Positions 5,623 through 6,998 of a DNA stretch of 6,998 bases are shown in pieces (position 1 is the stretch's first letter; every line of letters starts with the position of its first letter). Source of the stretch: PBB1 sp031380885 (GTDB lineage: Bacteria; Pseudomonadota; Gammaproteobacteria; Burkholderiales; Burkholderiaceae_C); the NCBI GenBank assembly GCA_031380885.1, contig JANMXL010000108.1, forward strand, positions 1 through 6,998. The letters run 5' to 3'. The notes under the pieces were generated by a model. It saw nothing but the letters and a program-made list of their open reading frames with translations, was not told the origin of the DNA and made no database searches. The position numbers were made by a program, and so were the translations under genes.

Positions 5623-6998
5623 TCACGCTTTTTGAGCGATGCCGCCGGCGAACTTCACGGAGAAGTGTGCCAGCGACATGACACCGAGGTCTTGATTTCC
5701 CCGGGCGCGCACTGCGATGGTTCCGTTTGCCTTTTCCTTGTCACCCACGACGAGGATGTACGGAACCTTCTGCATCGAATGCTCACGAATTTTATAGGTT
5801 ATTTTCTCGTTCCGCAAATCGAGGTTGACTCTAACTCCTTGTTTTTGCAGCGCTTTCGTCACTTCCTGGGCGTAGTCTGCCTGGTGTTCGGAGATATTGA
5901 GCACGCTGATTTGCACCGGCGCCAGCCACGCGGGCAGCGCCCCGGCGTGTTGTTCGATGAGGATGCCAATGAAACGCTCGAGGCTGCCGACGATGGCCCG
6001 GTGCAGCACCATCGGCGTGGCGCGCTCGCCAGCCTCGGTGACGTACTCGGCACCCAGGCGCTCGGGCATGTTGGGATCGACCTGGATCGTGCCGCATTGC
6101 CACTGGCGGCCGATCGCGTCTTTCAGCGTGTATTCGATCTTCGGGCCGTAGAACGCGCCCTCGCCTGGCGTGACGATGAATTCGCAGCCTGAACGGCGCA
6201 GGCTTTCCATCAGCGCGAACTCGGCCTTGTCCCACAGCGCGTCGGAGCCGATGCGCTTCTCGGGCCGCGTCGCGACCTTGTAGATGATGTTGGTGAAGCC
6301 GAAGTCGGCGTAGACCTTCTGCAGCAGCGTGGTGAACGCGGTGCATTCGTCGAGGATCTGGTCTTCGGTGCAGAAGATATGGCCGTCGTCCTGCGTGAAG
6401 CCGCGCACCCGCATGATCCCGTGCAGCGAGCCGCTGGGTTCGTTGCGGTGGCACTGGCCGAACTCGCCGTAGCGCAGCGGCAGATCGCGGTAGCTCTTGA
6501 TGCCCTGCTTGAAGATCAGGATGTGGCCGGGGCAGTTCATCGGTTTCAGCGCGTATTCGCGCTTTTCCGATTCGGTGGTGAACATGTTCTCGCGGTACTT
6601 GTCCCAGTGCCCGGTCTTCTCCCACAGGCCCTGGTCCAACACCTGCGGGCCCTTGACCTCCAGGTAGCCGTTGTCGCGGTAGACCGCGCGCATGTGCTGC
6701 TCGACCTGCTGCCAGATCGCCCAGCCCTTCGGATGCCAGAACACCAGCCCCGGCGCGTGTTCGTCGATGTGGAACAAATCGAGCTCGCGGCCGAGCTTGC
6801 GATGGTCGCGCTTCTCGGCCTCCTCCAACATATGCAGGTGCTGCTGCAACTCGTCCTTGGTGGCCCAGGCGGTGCCGTAGATGCGCTGCAGCATCTCGTT
6901 GCGGTGGTCGCCACGCCAGTAGGCACCGGCCACTTTCATCAGCTTGAAGTGCTTGAGCTTGCCGGTGCTCGGCACATGCGGGCCGCGGCACAGGTCTT
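5623..6998 (-). CDS. thrS: threonyl-tRNA synthetase, C-terminal 457 residues (5' end off the window)
   Basis: This class II synthetase charges tRNA-Thr in the cytoplasm and edits Ser-tRNA-Thr. The family is about 640 residues, so about 180 N-terminal residues (TGS domain and most of the editing domain) lie beyond the right edge. The visible frame starts DLCRGPHVPSTGK, whose Cys and His belong to the CxxxH editing-site pair; an apparent GTG start at 6975 is internal. The catalytic core contains GTAWATKDEL, the motif 1 region around VKGPQVLDQGLWEKTGHWD (fragment residues 114-132), MNCPGH (153-158), motif 2 CHRNEPSGSLHG (182-193) and motif 3 LHRAIVGSLERFIGIL (331-346). The three zinc ligands that read threonine are present: Cys155, His206 (DDGHIFC) and His332. 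The anticodon-binding domain starts near WLAPVQISVLNI (357-368) and includes LDLRNEKITYKIREH. The segment coding LQKQGVRVNLDLRNEKITYK is unusually AT-rich and uses codons such as AGA and ATA. Confidence 0.98.
   Translation of the reverse strand, partial: DLCRGPHVPSTGKLKHFKLMKVAGAYWRGDHRNEMLQRIYGTAWATKDELQQHLHMLEEAEKRDHRKLGRELDLFHIDEHAPGLVFWHPKGWAIWQQVEQHMRAVYRDNGYLEVKGPQVLDQGLWEKTGHWDKYRENMFTTESEKREYALKPMNCPGHILIFKQGIKSYRDLPLRYGEFGQCHRNEPSGSLHGIMRVRGFTQDDGHIFCTEDQILDECTAFTTLLQKVYADFGFTNIIYKVATRPEKRIGSDALWDKAEFALMESLRRSGCEFIVTPGEGAFYGPKIEYTLKDAIGRQWQCGTIQVDPNMPERLGAEYVTEAGERATPMVLHRAIVGSLERFIGILIEQHAGALPAWLAPVQISVLNISEHQADYAQEVTKALQKQGVRVNLDLRNEKITYKIREHSMQKVPYILVVGDKEKANGTIAVRARGNQDLGVMSLAHFSVKFAGGIAQKA
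5791..5817 (-). promoter_or_regulatory. possible internal promoter for infC within thrS
   Basis: On the minus strand TATAAA (5796-5791) resembles a sigma-70 -10 box at five of six positions. TTGCGG (5817-5812), three of six for a -35 box, lies 15 bases upstream, a short spacing. The pair sits in a 70-base AT-rich island (5781-5850; 28 of 70 bases are G or C) inside a clearly GC-rich gene. In E. coli infC is also transcribed from promoters inside thrS, so the position is sensible. The -35 match and spacing are poor, so this is a weak call. Confidence 0.3.

Noticed and set aside
6973..6975. GTG 6975 as the thrS start
   Set aside because: The frame continues upstream through the conserved DLCRGPH motif to the window edge; the valine is internal.
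1..6998. A novel defence, mobile or biosynthetic system
   Set aside because: All coding space is taken by recognisable housekeeping genes in a conserved order; no transposase, integrase, direct-repeat array, tRNA-associated junction or unknown gene cluster is visible.

Overview
The window is a conserved housekeeping block of a GC-rich betaproteobacterium. Every gene lies on the minus strand, transcribed from right to left: thrS (5' end off the right edge) - infC - rpmI - rplT - pheS - pheT - ihfA - merR-like gene (3' end off the left edge). This is the translation cluster known from E. coli (thrS-infC-rpmI-rplT-pheM-pheS-pheT-ihfA), with a MerR-family gene after ihfA. Base composition, a 20-residue N-terminal tail on IhfA, and an IF3 N-terminus that matches my memory of Burkholderiales proteins point to Burkholderiales, possibly the Comamonadaceae / Rubrivivax-Leptothrix neighbourhood. 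The family-level placement is inference.

Layout. 5623-6998: C-terminal three quarters of threonyl-tRNA synthetase, with an AT-rich patch near its 3' end that may hold an internal promoter. 5518-5622: leader of infC with a perfect inverted repeat and a Shine-Dalgarno sequence in front of an AUC start codon. 4966-5517: IF3. 4847-4965: a structured leader before rpmI, where an L20 translational operator would be expected. 4266-4846: ribosomal proteins bL35 and bL20. 4125-4265: a non-coding stretch with a UUCG-capped hairpin and a strong intrinsic terminator or attenuator. 623-4124: the two subunits of phenylalanyl-tRNA synthetase. 261-623: IHF alpha, overlapping the pheT stop. 1-227: start of a MerR-like regulator.

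The genes supply two tRNA-charging enzymes, an initiation factor, two large-subunit proteins, a nucleoid protein and an uncharacterised regulator. No mobile element, CRISPR array, tRNA, rRNA or accessory system is visible, and I see no sign of a novel protein system. The interest lies in cis-regulation between the genes: the AUC start of infC, the rpmI leader structure, and the pheST attenuator with a possible competing pairing and no pheM-type Phe-rich leader peptide. The large plus-strand ORFs opposite pheT and pheS are shadows of GC-rich codons.
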